45,388 nt of DNA from Afipia sp. (GCA_017474385.1 JAFVHU010000148.1:1-45388); one strand, 5' to 3'; numbered from the stretch's first letter, positions 8,819 to 16,881 are shown. A program made the numbers and translations. The notes: generated by a model not told the origin, from the letters alone.

Positions 8819-10005
8819 GCAAACCTCCTGAGAATGGCAATGCTTCCATCGCCAAGGTCACCCCAGCCGGTCACAAGACCAGTTTGGGCTCCCAGCACCT
8901 GGCGCTCGCCGCAGTCGTGACGAAGCTGGCGCACTGCCTCGACCACGTGGTTGAGTCCCCAGACATGCGCCTCACTGAGCAAGCCGCCATGGGTGTTGAT
9001 CGGATAGCGGCCACCCAGCTCAATCTGGCCATTGGCTACGAATTCGGCCTGTGCTCCCGGTTCGCAATACCCCATCGCTTCCAGTTGCAGCAAAACGACA
9101 TAGGTAAAGCAGTCGTAGATCTGCAGGAAATCCATGTCCTCGCGCTTGACGCCCGCCATGTCGAAAGCGCGCGGGGCAGCATAGCTGAGGCCAATCTTGA
9201 AGGGATCGGGCCGCGAGGGGATGTCGTCGGCAGGATAGGGGTGACCTTCCGAGGCACCGGCGATGCTGACGGGCACATGCGGCATATCCCTGGCCCGATC
9301 CATTCGCGATATGACAACCGCGCAAGCCCCATCGGTTTCAAGGCAGCAATCGTAAAGGCGGAAGGGCTCGGATATCCAGCGCGCCGAATGATAGGTTTCC
9401 GCGTCGAGTTCGCGCCCATAGGTAAAGGCGCGCGGATTCAACTGCGCGTGACGCCGGCAGGCTAGCGCTACCGCTGCCATCGCATCCGCGCCCACGCCGT
9501 AAAGCTTCGAGTGACGCGTCGCCAGCCAAGCATACATCTGCACCGGCAGGAACACACCATAGGGGATGTAATAGCCCTGGATGGTATTGGTCAGCGTGTT
9601 CATGTTCATCGCCCGAGTGGGCGGGGCACCCGGCTTGGGCCTGAGGGCGGAATAGCCGTTCCAACCGAGCGTCACCAGCACGTGATCGCAAAGCCCGCTG
9701 GCGATCGCCATTGCCGCGTTCTGCAGCGCCGTCGTCGGGCTGGCGCCGCCCATGTGAACGGTGGCCGCATAGCGCAGCACATCAATGCCGAGATTGGCGG
9801 CCATTTCCTCCGAGGTCGTATAGATCGGCGGCGGCACCATGCCGTCGATGTCGCAAGGTTTCAGCCCGGCATCTGAGATTGCGCGGCGCGAGGCTTCCAG
9901 CATCATGTCCACCGCAGTCCGTTCGGTGCCCTTGACGAATGCGGTTTCGCCCACACCGGTTATGGCGGCCTTGTCGGCAAAGGATAAGGTCTGCGAAGCG
10001 TTCAT
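8815..10005 (-). CDS. Thiolase-fold lipid-transfer/aldolase-like protein
   Basis: A 396-residue thiolase-superfamily protein of the SCP2/Ltp type, starting [18 protein letters not shown]. The places that hold the two reactive Cys in true thiolases read [10 protein letters not shown] and [11 protein letters not shown], so both Cys are absent. The usual Asn/His environment is kept in [15 protein letters not shown] and a Tyr occurs in IYDCFTYV. Missing Cys plus a translationally coupled DUF35 protein match Ltp2-like retro-aldolases, which remove a short unit from a beta-hydroxyacyl-CoA. A thiolytic role is therefore unlikely. It lies 24 bases downstream of the flavoprotein gene in the same transcript. 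Confidence 0.85.
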   Translation of the reverse strand: MNASQTLSFADKAAITGVGETAFVKGTERTAVDMMLEASRRAISDAGLKPCDIDGMVPPPIYTTSEEMAANLGIDVLRYAATVHMGGASPTTALQNAAMAIASGLCDHVLVTLGWNGYSALRPKPGAPPTRAMNMNTLTNTIQGYYIPYGVFLPVQMYAWLATRHSKLYGVGADAMAAVALACRRHAQLNPRAFTYGRELDAETYHSARWISEPFRLYDCCLETDGACAVVISRMDRARDMPHVPVSIAGASEGHPYPADDIPSRPDPFKIGLSYAAPRAFDMAGVKREDMDFLQIYDCFTYVVLLQLEAMGYCEPGAQAEFVANGQIELGGRYPINTHGGLLSEAHVWGLNHVVEAVRQLRHDCGERQVLGAQTGLVTGWGDLGDGSIAILRRFA

Positions 10006-10029
10006 ACAGCGTACCCGTCTTGCCGCAAT

Positions 10030-11172
10030 TCAGGAATAGAATCTGGCATCGGCCAGCGCCCTTTCGGCCCCTTCGACAAGATCGCGCATGACCTCTGCCG
10101 CTGGACGGATCGAATGGATCAATCCAATTCCCTGCCCCGCGAAGCCGGGCATGATATCCTTGCGCTGAGCCTTTATGCCCGAAGCCATGACCGGCCCTGA
10201 AATCATCGACTGGTAAGGCATCGGAAGCGGCTCCTTGCCCGCCGCAACCCAAGCATCGGCCCATTTGTTGCGGATCATGCGCGCAGGCTTGCCGGTCAAC
10301 GAACGGCTAACGACGGTATCTGCATCGCCGCCGTCGGTTATTGCTTCCTTTTGGAACCGTTCAATCCCTGCCTCTTCGGTTGCCAGGAACGCCGTTCCGA
10401 CCCACGCGCCCAGAGCGCCCAGCATCATCGCTGCGGCGACTCCGCGGCCATCGGAGATTCCACCTGCTCCGATCACGGGAACCCGATCGCCCACCGCGTC
10501 GACTACCTGCGGAATCAGCGAGAAGGTTCCGATCGGGGAGTTGTGCCCGCCGCCATCGTGGCCCTGCGCCACAATCATGTCGATGCCGTAATCGACCACC
10601 TGCTGGGCGTGCTTGACCTTGCCGATCACCGCCATGACCCTGGTGCCATTGGAATGAAGGCGGTCCATCCACGGTCCGGGATGGCCGAGGCCGGCGGCAT
10701 AGACTGGCACCTTTTCCTCGATTACCACTTCCATCTGCGCCTCGAAAAACTCCCGCGTGAACAGCTGCGGACCGCCCTTGCCCATTTCCGGCGCGCCAGC
10801 CGCGCGCATGGCCATTGCGGCATCCACTTCGGGCAGATCCTCGCGTTCCATGAAATCGCGGGTGAACTGCTGATATTCGCCAAGCAGTGCCATCGGGTTT
10901 TCGGGCGAGGCGCCGCTCTGCGGTGCCGAACCGCGCCTGACGGAGGCAGGCAGAAGGGTGTCGACCCCAAATGGCTTATCGGTCAGTTCGCGGGTCTGGC
11001 GGATCCAGCTGCGCAACTGGTCTGGCGAGCAGGCCGCAGCGCCAAGAACGCCAAGTCCCCCGGCATTCGATACTGCGGCCGCGAGCGCGGGGACACTCGC
11101 CCCGCCCATTCCGGCCAGAAGGATCGGGTATTCGATCCCGAGAATTTCGCATATGCGGCTCTTGAGTGCCAT
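10030..11172 (-). CDS. Nitronate monooxygenase / 2-nitropropane dioxygenase family flavoprotein
   Basis: A 380-residue FMN-binding TIM-barrel protein. Family marks are ILLAGMGGAS near the N-terminus, the AQGHDGGGH segment carrying the family's His, and PVIGAGGISDGRG for phosphate binding. The start MALKSRICEI is preceded by a good ribosome site (GGAGAGG). Proteins of this family oxidise nitronates, but homologues in CoA-thioester pathways, such as the mycobacterial IpdC, act as flavin oxidoreductases on ring-derived CoA esters. The operon context favours the second kind of role. It follows the regulator by 44 bases. Confidence 0.85.
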   Translation of the reverse strand: MALKSRICEILGIEYPILLAGMGGASVPALAAAVSNAGGLGVLGAAACSPDQLRSWIRQTRELTDKPFGVDTLLPASVRRGSAPQSGASPENPMALLGEYQQFTRDFMEREDLPEVDAAMAMRAAGAPEMGKGGPQLFTREFFEAQMEVVIEEKVPVYAAGLGHPGPWMDRLHSNGTRVMAVIGKVKHAQQVVDYGIDMIVAQGHDGGGHNSPIGTFSLIPQVVDAVGDRVPVIGAGGISDGRGVAAAMMLGALGAWVGTAFLATEEAGIERFQKEAITDGGDADTVVSRSLTGKPARMIRNKWADAWVAAGKEPLPMPYQSMISGPVMASGIKAQRKDIMPGFAGQGIGLIHSIRPAAEVMRDLVEGAERALADARFYS

Positions 11173-11216
11173 CGTAATACCCTCTCCATCCAGCGCCACC
11201 CACCGGCGCCCGTTTT

Positions 11217-11957
11217 TTACGTCTGTCCCCACCTGACCTTCTGGGACACAAGCTCAGGGCTTCTCTGTGCGAGATAGGAGGCGGAGCCCGCCACGAGACG
11301 CGCCATAGCCTGCCGCGCTCCTTCGGCATCGCCCTTGCGCACAGCTTCAAGGACGCGGCGCAAGAAACGCAACTGGACCGCACGCTCTTGCGCCGAATAC
11401 CCCAGCGAGAGCGAGAATTCGCGGGTAAGCATATGCAACGCGGAAGTCAGAAGGCCGAAAAGCGGATTGCCGCTGGCCCAGCCGAGCATATCGTGAAAAC
11501 GGCGATTCAGTTCCTCGAACTGGCTGCTCGCTTCGTTTCGCTCCAGCTCTTTGAGGCAATCGGCAAGTGCGCTCAGATCACCCGTGGTCGCGCGCTGGGC
11601 GGCATAGGCTGCAACATCCGCCGCAATCGCTTCGCGCAATTCGAGCAAGCCCCTCAAGTCCGCCTCCATGAAATGCAGGATCAGCGAGAGGCTGTTCGCG
11701 AAGTCGCCAGTCTGCGGGCGTGCGACCACCGGCCCGCCACCGCGACCTAACTGAAGATGGATAACGCCCTGAAGTTCAAGGAAGCGAAGCGCTTCGCGCA
11801 AGGTCGCTCGGGCGACATCGTATCGCGCAAGCATTTCGTCCTCGCGCGCCAACCTGTCGCCCGCAACATGCGCCCCGGCTTCGATATCGCGTACGATATC
11901 CTGCGCAAGCGTGAGCGCACGCTTGGCTTTCCTCGAATCATCGACCTTCGGTTGCAT
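11217..11957 (-). CDS. GntR/FadR-family transcriptional regulator
   Basis: A 246-residue regulator with an N-terminal winged helix, REDEMLARYDVARATLREAL (about 39-58), and a C-terminal all-helical FCD domain with LLELREAIAADVA and the ligand or metal-site segment ELNRRFHDMLGWASGN. FCD regulators usually bind an acid or acyl-CoA. It heads the minus-strand catabolic run and is divergent from the CYP153 gene, with two CTTATAAG sites in between that are good operator candidates. It is probably a local, autoregulated switch, with repression relieved by a pathway intermediate. Confidence 0.88.
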   Translation of the reverse strand: MQPKVDDSRKAKRALTLAQDIVRDIEAGAHVAGDRLAREDEMLARYDVARATLREALRFLELQGVIHLQLGRGGGPVVARPQTGDFANSLSLILHFMEADLRGLLELREAIAADVAAYAAQRATTGDLSALADCLKELERNEASSQFEELNRRFHDMLGWASGNPLFGLLTSALHMLTREFSLSLGYSAQERAVQLRFLRRVLEAVRKGDAEGARQAMARLVAGSASYLAQRSPELVSQKVRWGQT

Positions 11958-11976
11958 CTCTGGGAATCGCTCCTCT

Positions 11977-12068
11977 GATAAAACCTTATAAGAGTTTATC
12001 GGATGACATGTCCAGCATCAGTCTATGAAGTCTGCAGTGCGGTCAAATGTCGCAACAATCCTTATAAG
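11977..12068. promoter_or_regulatory. Candidate operator pair between GntR and CYP153 genes
   Basis: The divergent intergenic region 11958-12147 holds two copies of the perfect 8-bp palindrome CTTATAAG, at 11985-11992 and 12061-12068. Both are preceded by C and followed within a few bases by TTTAT. The first is nested in a larger inverted repeat with arms GATAAA (11977-11982) and TTTATC (11995-12000). Spacing of 76 bases would allow two dimers, one near each promoter. Binding by the adjacent GntR regulator is an inference. Confidence 0.5.
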
Positions 12069-12147
12069 CTTTATTGACCATACCCTGCGAAACATCTACC
12101 TGTTTGATAGCAAGGTGAGTCTGCTTGCCTGGGATGGAGGACGAGAC

Positions 12148-13410
12148 ATGAGCATCGACACGATGGAGCTGGATACTGCCGGAAAAGTTGCAGCCATTCC
12201 GATCGACGAAATTGATGTCGCACGGCCGAGTCTTTTTCAGCAGGACACGATCGGCCTGTATTTTGACCGGCTGCGCAAAGAGGAGCCGGTCCACTATTGC
12301 CGCGAAAGCTATGTTGGGCCTTACTGGTCGATCACCAAGTTCGACGATATCATGGCTGTCGACACCAACCACAAAGTCTTTTCGTCGGAGGCAAAGCTCG
12401 GCGGTATCGCCATTCAGGACATGCATTCGGTGGAAGGCGCGCTCGAACTTGAAATGTTCATCGCTATGGATCCTCCAAAGCACGACCAGCAACGCAAGGC
12501 CGTCACCCCCGCTGTAGCGCCGTCCAACTTGCTGTTGCTCGAACCGACAATCCGCGAACGAGCGTGTCAGATTCTCGATGATCTGCCGATAGGCGAGGAA
12601 TTTGATTGGGTTGACAAGGTCTCAGTTGAATTGACCACGATGACCCTTGCTACCCTATTCGATTTCCCGTGGGAGGAACGCCGCAAGCTCACGCGCTGGT
12701 CCGACGTCACAACGGCCGCCCCTGAAACCGGCATCGTCGAATCGTACGAAGCGAGGCGTGAAGAACTCATCGAGTGCGCGATGTATTTCAAAGGACTGTG
12801 GGAGCAGCGCATCAACGAAGAACCGAAGAACGATCTGATTTCCATAATGGCGCATTCCCCGGCGACACGGGATATGCCCTTCCTCGAATTTCTGGGTAAC
12901 CTGCTGCTGCTGATCGTGGGCGGCAACGACACCACGCGCAATTCGATAAGCGGCGGTGTGCTGGCGCTCAATCAGAACCCCGATGAATATCGCAAACTGA
13001 ATGACGACCCTTCGTTGATCGCCAGCATGGTGCCGGAAATCATCCGCTGGCAGACGCCGCTGACTCACATGCGCCGCACTGCGCTGCAGGACTGGGAGAT
13101 TGGCGGCAAGCAGATCAAGAAGGGCGACAAGGTCGTGATGTGGTACCTGTCGGGCAACCGCGACGAAACGGTCATCGACCGGGCTGACCGGTTCATCATC
13201 GACCGCAAGAATCCGCGCCATCACCTGTCATTCGGTTATGGCATCCATCGATGCATGGGTAACAGGCTGGCAGAACTGCAGTTGCGGATCATCTGGGAAG
13301 AAATTCACAAGCGGTTCGCCAAGGTCGAAGTGACCGGCGAGCCCGAGCGCCTTTTCTCAAACCTTGTGCGCGGGATCACCAATCTGCCGGTGCGGCTGCA
13401 CGCGCGCTGA
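12148..13410 (+). CDS. cyp153: Cytochrome P450, CYP153 family alkane/terpene hydroxylase
   Basis: A 420-residue soluble bacterial P450. The I-helix oxygen site is GGNDTTRN (258-265), the ExxR pair is E297-R300 in EIIRWQTPL, and the heme-binding motif FGYGIHRCMGNRLAE places the thiolate at C369. Stretches such as GPYWSITKFDDIM, ELTTMTLATLFDFP, GNDTTRNSISGG and HMRRTAL are typical of CYP153. That family hydroxylates the terminal carbon of alkanes and related aliphatic or terpene chains. The ATG has a strong GGAGG site 7 bases upstream. The ferredoxin follows 26 bases later; no ferredoxin reductase is present in the window, so a reductase from elsewhere must supply electrons. Confidence 0.93.
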   Translation: MSIDTMELDTAGKVAAIPIDEIDVARPSLFQQDTIGLYFDRLRKEEPVHYCRESYVGPYWSITKFDDIMAVDTNHKVFSSEAKLGGIAIQDMHSVEGALELEMFIAMDPPKHDQQRKAVTPAVAPSNLLLLEPTIRERACQILDDLPIGEEFDWVDKVSVELTTMTLATLFDFPWEERRKLTRWSDVTTAAPETGIVESYEARREELIECAMYFKGLWEQRINEEPKNDLISIMAHSPATRDMPFLEFLGNLLLLIVGGNDTTRNSISGGVLALNQNPDEYRKLNDDPSLIASMVPEIIRWQTPLTHMRRTALQDWEIGGKQIKKGDKVVMWYLSGNRDETVIDRADRFIIDRKNPRHHLSFGYGIHRCMGNRLAELQLRIIWEEIHKRFAKVEVTGEPERLFSNLVRGITNLPVRLHAR

Positions 13411-13436
13411 TTTGCTGAAGCAGAAATACGGAGTGT

Positions 13437-13766
13437 ATGATGGTCAAAGTGACGTTCGTATCCAGCGATGGAACGCGGCGGGAAGTCGAAATTGCCGAGG
13501 GCGAAACCGCACGCGAGGCGGCGCTCTTCAATGATGTACCGGGCATCGACGGCGATTGCGGCGGTGTCTGCGCCTGTGCGACCTGCCATGTCCATGTCGA
13601 TCCGGCCTGGATCGACAGGGTTGGTCGCCTGGTCGAAGGGGCAGCGGAGGCAGAGCTTCTGCAATTTGCCGAAGGTGCCAACGAATACAGTCGCCTCGCC
13701 TGCCAGATACCCATGGTGGAAGGAGTGGAAGGTTTGATTTTGCACGTTCCCGAGCAGCAATACTGA
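13437..13766 (+). CDS. 2Fe-2S ferredoxin, electron donor to CYP153
   Basis: A 109-residue adrenodoxin/putidaredoxin-type ferredoxin. Cluster ligands follow C-x5-C-x2-C-x38-C: C41, C47, C50 in GDCGGVCACATCHV and C89 in SRLACQIP, with an additional non-ligand C45. Two adjacent ATG codons (13437 and 13440) could start it; the GGAG at 13430-13433 sits closer to ideal spacing for the second. It is encoded just after the P450 on the same strand, the standard arrangement for a class I bacterial P450 system. Confidence 0.92.
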   Translation: MMVKVTFVSSDGTRREVEIAEGETAREAALFNDVPGIDGDCGGVCACATCHVHVDPAWIDRVGRLVEGAAEAELLQFAEGANEYSRLACQIPMVEGVEGLILHVPEQQY

Positions 13767-13832
13767 CCAGACAGAGCGCAGCCCTGTCGTGCGCGTGCGG
13801 CGTCGCAAATTCAGTTTTGAACGGAGGTTTCA

Positions 13833-13950
13833 GTGCCAACTCAGCTAGAACCTGATGTCTAGACGAGCGAAGACGCATTTCGCACCGAAATGCGGCAATT
13901 CCTCGCCGCCCATTTCCCTGACGAATTAAGGGGCGCGGGCAATATGCTGG
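13833..13950 (+). pseudogene. 5' remnant of an acyl-CoA dehydrogenase gene
   Basis: After a perfect GGAGG (13823-13827 region) a GTG at 13833 opens a frame that reads PTQLEPDV, a TAG at 13860-13862, and then TSEDAFRTEMRQFLAAHF and PDELRGAGN. The second part matches the start of acyl-CoA dehydrogenases. It runs into the IS3-family element near 13950. The nonsense codon and truncation show a dead third dehydrogenase gene, formerly downstream of the ferredoxin in the CYP153 transcript. The exact junction is uncertain by about 20 bases. Confidence 0.55.
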
Positions 13951-14577
13951 CCGGGCCCATTGGCAGCTTCGGCTTGTGGATCATCCTGGCCGACGCGCAT
14001 CCGGAAGCTTCGAGGGACAGCTCCAGCGTGTCGGTGACATCCCCGGCCCGCATGGTGGTACACAGCTTCCAAAGGATGACATAACGGGAGAAGTCGTCGA
14101 GCACGGTCGACAGGTACACCAAGCCCCAGCCGATGATCTTGAAGTAGGTGAAGTCGGTCTGCCACATCTCGTTCGACCGCGTCGTCTTGGTGTGGAACCC
14201 GTCGGCGGCCTTGATCACGATGAAGGCCGGACTGGCGATCAGGTCATGGGCTTTCAACATACGGTAAACCGTGGCTTCCGACACGAAGTAGCGCTTCTCG
14301 TCGGTGAAGCGCACCGCGAGCTCGCGGGGTGACAGGTCGGTTGTATCCAACGCCATGTCGATGATCTGCTGCTGGATATCATCGCAGATGCGGTTCCACA
14401 CCCGCCTCGGGGCCGATGGCCGATCCTCCAGCGCCTCCGGCCCGCGCTCGAGGTAGCGGTCGTACCAGCGTTAGAAGGTCCGGCGCGGGATGCCCAACTG
14501 CTCCAGCGTGCGCTTGGCCGGCAGGTGCGACTGCTCGACGATCCGAATGATCTCCAGCTTCTCGGATGCGGGTTACC
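13950..14577 (-). pseudogene. IS3-family transposase OrfB, nonsense mutation and truncated
   Basis: The frame reads RTF-stop-RWYDRYLERGPEALEDR, with TAA at 14471-14473 where a Tyr codon is expected, then continues through SPRELAVRFTDEKRYFVSEA and the rve core WQTDFTYFKIIGWGLVYLS with the first catalytic Asp and LDDFSRYVI. Near 13965 the expected SDNGP motif is disturbed: the DNA reads as if a few bases were lost, leaving NGP in another frame. The Glu-containing end is absent. Three separate lesions make this OrfB inactive. Confidence 0.75.
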
Positions 14578-14946
14578 TCATTCGTCGTCGGCCCTATCCG
14601 CGATCATGCTTTTTTTGAGCAACCGGTTTTCCAGCGTCAGATTGGCCACGCATTCCTTAAGGGCACGGGCTTCGCGGCGCAGGTCGTGCACCTCGCCGGT
14701 GGTCGCGGCACGGGCGGTGTCGCCCGCCAAGCGCCGCTTGCCCGCCTCCATGAACTCCTTCGACCACGTGTAATACAAGCTCTGGGCGATGACATCCTTG
14801 CAGCACAGCTCGGCGATGCTGTCCTCGCCGCGCAGGCCTTCCAGCACGATCCTGATTTTGTCCTCTGCAGAGAAGTGCCGGCGCGTCGCACGCCGTATGT
14901 CCTTCACCAGCCGCTCAGCAGGGGCCTTCGGCGCCGATTTTTTCAA
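14578..14946 (-). CDS. IS3-family transposase OrfA
   Basis: A 122-residue OrfA with an HTH (RRHFSAEDKIRIVLEGLRGE) and a C-terminal leucine-zipper-like part (LKECVANLTLENRLLKK). It appears intact. The start is TTG 14946-14944; its first bases overlap the stop of a six-codon reading frame (MKPNPP, ATG at 14963), so re-initiation may control it. The start lies in one arm of a long inverted repeat. Confidence 0.75.
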   Translation of the reverse strand: MKKSAPKAPAERLVKDIRRATRRHFSAEDKIRIVLEGLRGEDSIAELCCKDVIAQSLYYTWSKEFMEAGKRRLAGDTARAATTGEVHDLRREARALKECVANLTLENRLLKKSMIADRADDE

Positions 14947-15004
14947 GGAGGATTGGGCTTCATCCTCGTTCCTTAGTCACTACGACGAAGCCCAAATCCT
15001 CCTT
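14945..15004. repeat. Long inverted repeat covering the OrfA start of the IS3 element
   Basis: Arms at 14945-14961 (17 bases) and 14987-15004 (18 bases) are complementary except for one extra base. The 25-base loop carries the GAGG and the first base pairs of a short leader frame. In an RNA reading toward OrfA, one arm contains AAGGAGGAT and the other covers the TTG start, so a transcript entering from outside would fold the start region into a stem. Similar protection against read-through transcription is known for other insertion sequences; here it is inferred. Confidence 0.6.
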
Positions 15005-15012
15005 AAATCACA

Positions 15013-15436
15013 ACCTCAAATCTGTGCCATTGGTGCTGACGGCGGACAGCACCGGCAATCCGCCCTCACATGAAGCGCTCGGGTTGAGCCATGTCGGTCT
15101 CCACGCAGAGGTTCGTTTCTTGGTAGACAACTCGTTGCACGAAATAGCTCGTCGGTCAATTGGCGCTGGCACGCGAAGCCAAGAGCGGCCCGCCTCGCGG
15201 GAGGGCGCTCACCGCCGAACGATTGCCGGCTCGATCGGACTATTCTGCAACACGGCGGGAGGCAGGTAGGGCTCCGTGCCGCGATATTCGCAATTCGTTA
15301 GCCGTCAGTGCTGGCAACCTGATGCAGCGGGGGCAGAACGGCCGCGGCGCGCCGCCTCAGACGCGAGCGGTGCCAGTTGGGGATATCGGCTTGCTGACGA
15401 TGAATGGCGTCGGCCATTTCAAATCTTCCACGGCTC
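15013..15436 (+). other. Gene-free stretch with a possible thiolase-like C-terminal remnant
   Basis: No complete gene is visible. One plus-strand frame (about 15290-15430) reads NLMQRGQNGRGAPPQTRAVP and then GDIGLLTMNGVGHFKSSTAP. The order fits the last strand of Ltp/thiolase-type proteins, where a VxxxGL(V/L)TxNGxG...STA pattern is usual. Another frame is open from 15015 to 15260 but is unlike anything I know. Together with the dehydrogenase stub on the other side of the IS element this suggests a deleted set of beta-oxidation genes. The assignment is weak. Confidence 0.3.
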
Positions 15437-15955
15437 CTATCGAGGAGGCATGTCTTCCGATCCGCTTTCGAGATTGCCGGACATTTTCGTCAGCAATGAG
15501 CGCATCGCGCGTATCTCAGTTGGGGAAATCATATGGAGCAGTCGCGCGTAGATCATGTCGGCTTCGGCGCGCAGCTGAGGCAGGATTTCGATCGCTCGGG
15601 GCAAAAGATGAAGTTCCCAGACGCGCCGGTCGCCCTTGGCAGCGCGCCGTTCCGCGAGCACCATTCTTTCCAGCTGGTCGACAACATGGCCAACGCTGGC
15701 ACGCTCCAGTTCGAGGCATTTGGAGAGGTCGGTTTGGGTCATGCCCGGGGTCCGATAGATATAGACGAGCGCGCGCCACTGGGTTCGCGTCAATCCGAAG
15801 CGCGCCGTTGAGGCATCAAACATCCGACGCAGTTTGCGGGGCACTTCCTCGATGAGAAAGACAAACTCGTCTGAGGCCGTCAGAAGACTTTTCGCGGGAG
15901 AGCCGCTTGTATTGCGAGGTTCAACCATCGTCATGGACTGTAGAGCCAACATCAT
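15437..15955 (-). CDS. MarR-family transcriptional regulator
   Basis: A 172-residue MarR protein. The winged-helix core runs from FGLTRTQWRALVYIY through TQTDLSKCLELERASVGHVV to the wing VLAERRAAKGDRRVWELHL. The N-terminal start is ambiguous between several Met in the first ten residues. It is divergent from an alpha/beta hydrolase gene with only 47 bases between the start codons, so it very likely controls that pair and itself. It shares the RTQWRAL/ASVGHVVDQL style with the MarR protein at 40235. Confidence 0.88.
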   Translation of the reverse strand: MMLALQSMTMVEPRNTSGSPAKSLLTASDEFVFLIEEVPRKLRRMFDASTARFGLTRTQWRALVYIYRTPGMTQTDLSKCLELERASVGHVVDQLERMVLAERRAAKGDRRVWELHLLPRAIEILPQLRAEADMIYARLLHMISPTEIRAMRSLLTKMSGNLESGSEDMPPR

Positions 15956-15980
15956 ATTCTGAAAACCCTTTACTGTAAGA

Positions 15981-15996
15981 TATGATATAGTATGAT
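15981..15996. promoter_or_regulatory. Direct repeats in the MarR/hydrolase divergent promoter
   Basis: The 47-base gap holds TATGAT at 15981-15986 and again at 15991-15996, exactly one helical turn apart, in an AT-rich stretch. Either copy could serve as a -10 box for the hydrolase gene, and the pair could be a MarR operator. Both roles are inferred from position. Confidence 0.35.
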
Positions 15997-16002
15997 CGTG
16001 GA

Positions 16003-16881
16003 ATGATTGATCAGTCGATCACGCTTGCCGGGAAAGCGGGCCATGAAATCGCAGCGTCGGTTGATGGCCCGGAACTCGGATTACCGGTAATCCTCGCGCA
16101 CGGCGGCGGACAGACCCGAAGGGCATGGAGGGCGGTAGCCCACCGGCTCGCGAGCCATGGTTTCCGGACCATCGCAGTCGATATGCGCGGGCACGGCGAG
16201 AGTGCATGGGCCAGCGACGGAGCCTATGATATCTCCGATTTTGCGGCCGATCTCGTCGAGATCGCTGCGGCGACGGCGAGCAAACCGGCGCTGATTGGCG
16301 CGTCGCTTGGTGGCCTGGCCGGGATCATCGCCGAGGGAAAATGCGCACCGGGAAGTTTCGGATCGCTGACGCTGGTCGACGTCACACCTCAGATGGAACC
16401 GAGCGGCGTCGCCCGCGTGGTCGGTTTCATGGCGGCGCATGCGCGCGATGGTTTTGCGTCGGTGGAAGAGGCCGCACAGGTCATTGCCGACTATCTGCCC
16501 CATCGCCCCAGCCGGAAGGCTTCGGCCGGGCTAGCACACTATCTGCGCCGCAAGGACGATGAACGCTTCTATTGGCACTGGGACCCCGCCTTCATCGAAA
16601 GAGTGACGCAGCAGGGCGGCGGCGTTTCCAGCGACCATGGCCGCACCGAGCTCAGCGCGGCCGCTGCCTGCTTGACCTTGCCGGTGCATCTGATCCGCGG
16701 CGGGTCAAGCGATCTCGTCTCGCTGGAAGCCGTCAAGCATTTCCAGGGCCTTGTCCCTCATATGGCGTATAGCGACATTGCGAATGCGACTCATATGGTG
16801 GTGGGGGACGAGAACGACGCTTTCGGGCAATCGATCCTAGAGTTTTTGCTCGGCATCCATGAAGCGGAAATGAAATCATGA
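16003..16881 (+). CDS. Alpha/beta hydrolase
   Basis: A 292-residue cytoplasmic alpha/beta hydrolase. Marks are the oxyanion loop AHGGGQTRRAW (32-42), DMRGHGESAW, the nucleophile elbow IGASLGG with S101, and the catalytic His in NATHMVVGDEND (H264). Family members cleave esters, enol-lactones, C-C bonds of diketones, or carry out dehalogenation; the sequence does not decide between them. The stop overlaps the start of the thioesterase (ATGA), so the two are made together, probably under the divergent MarR regulator. Confidence 0.87.
   Translation: MIDQSITLAGKAGHEIAASVDGPELGLPVILAHGGGQTRRAWRAVAHRLASHGFRTIAVDMRGHGESAWASDGAYDISDFAADLVEIAAATASKPALIGASLGGLAGIIAEGKCAPGSFGSLTLVDVTPQMEPSGVARVVGFMAAHARDGFASVEEAAQVIADYLPHRPSRKASAGLAHYLRRKDDERFYWHWDPAFIERVTQQGGGVSSDHGRTELSAAAACLTLPVHLIRGGSSDLVSLEAVKHFQGLVPHMAYSDIANATHMVVGDENDAFGQSILEFLLGIHEAEMKS

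Larger units (their letters stand above)
13950..15012 (-). mobile_element. IS3-family insertion sequence, damaged
   Basis: A remnant of an IS3-family element with OrfA (14578-14946) and a broken OrfB (to about 13950). The 5' end appears to be near 15012, where the outward-reading sequence is TGTGATTTAAGG and the usual TG terminus is found. The other end is missing with the 3' part of OrfB. It separates the dehydrogenase stub from the remains at 15013-15436, so its arrival or a later deletion removed host DNA. Confidence 0.7.

Noticed and set aside
12025-12147. An upstream in-frame start for the P450
   Set aside because: It would add an unusual N-terminus and cover the candidate operator; ATG 12148 has a strong GGAGG site and matches CYP153 length.
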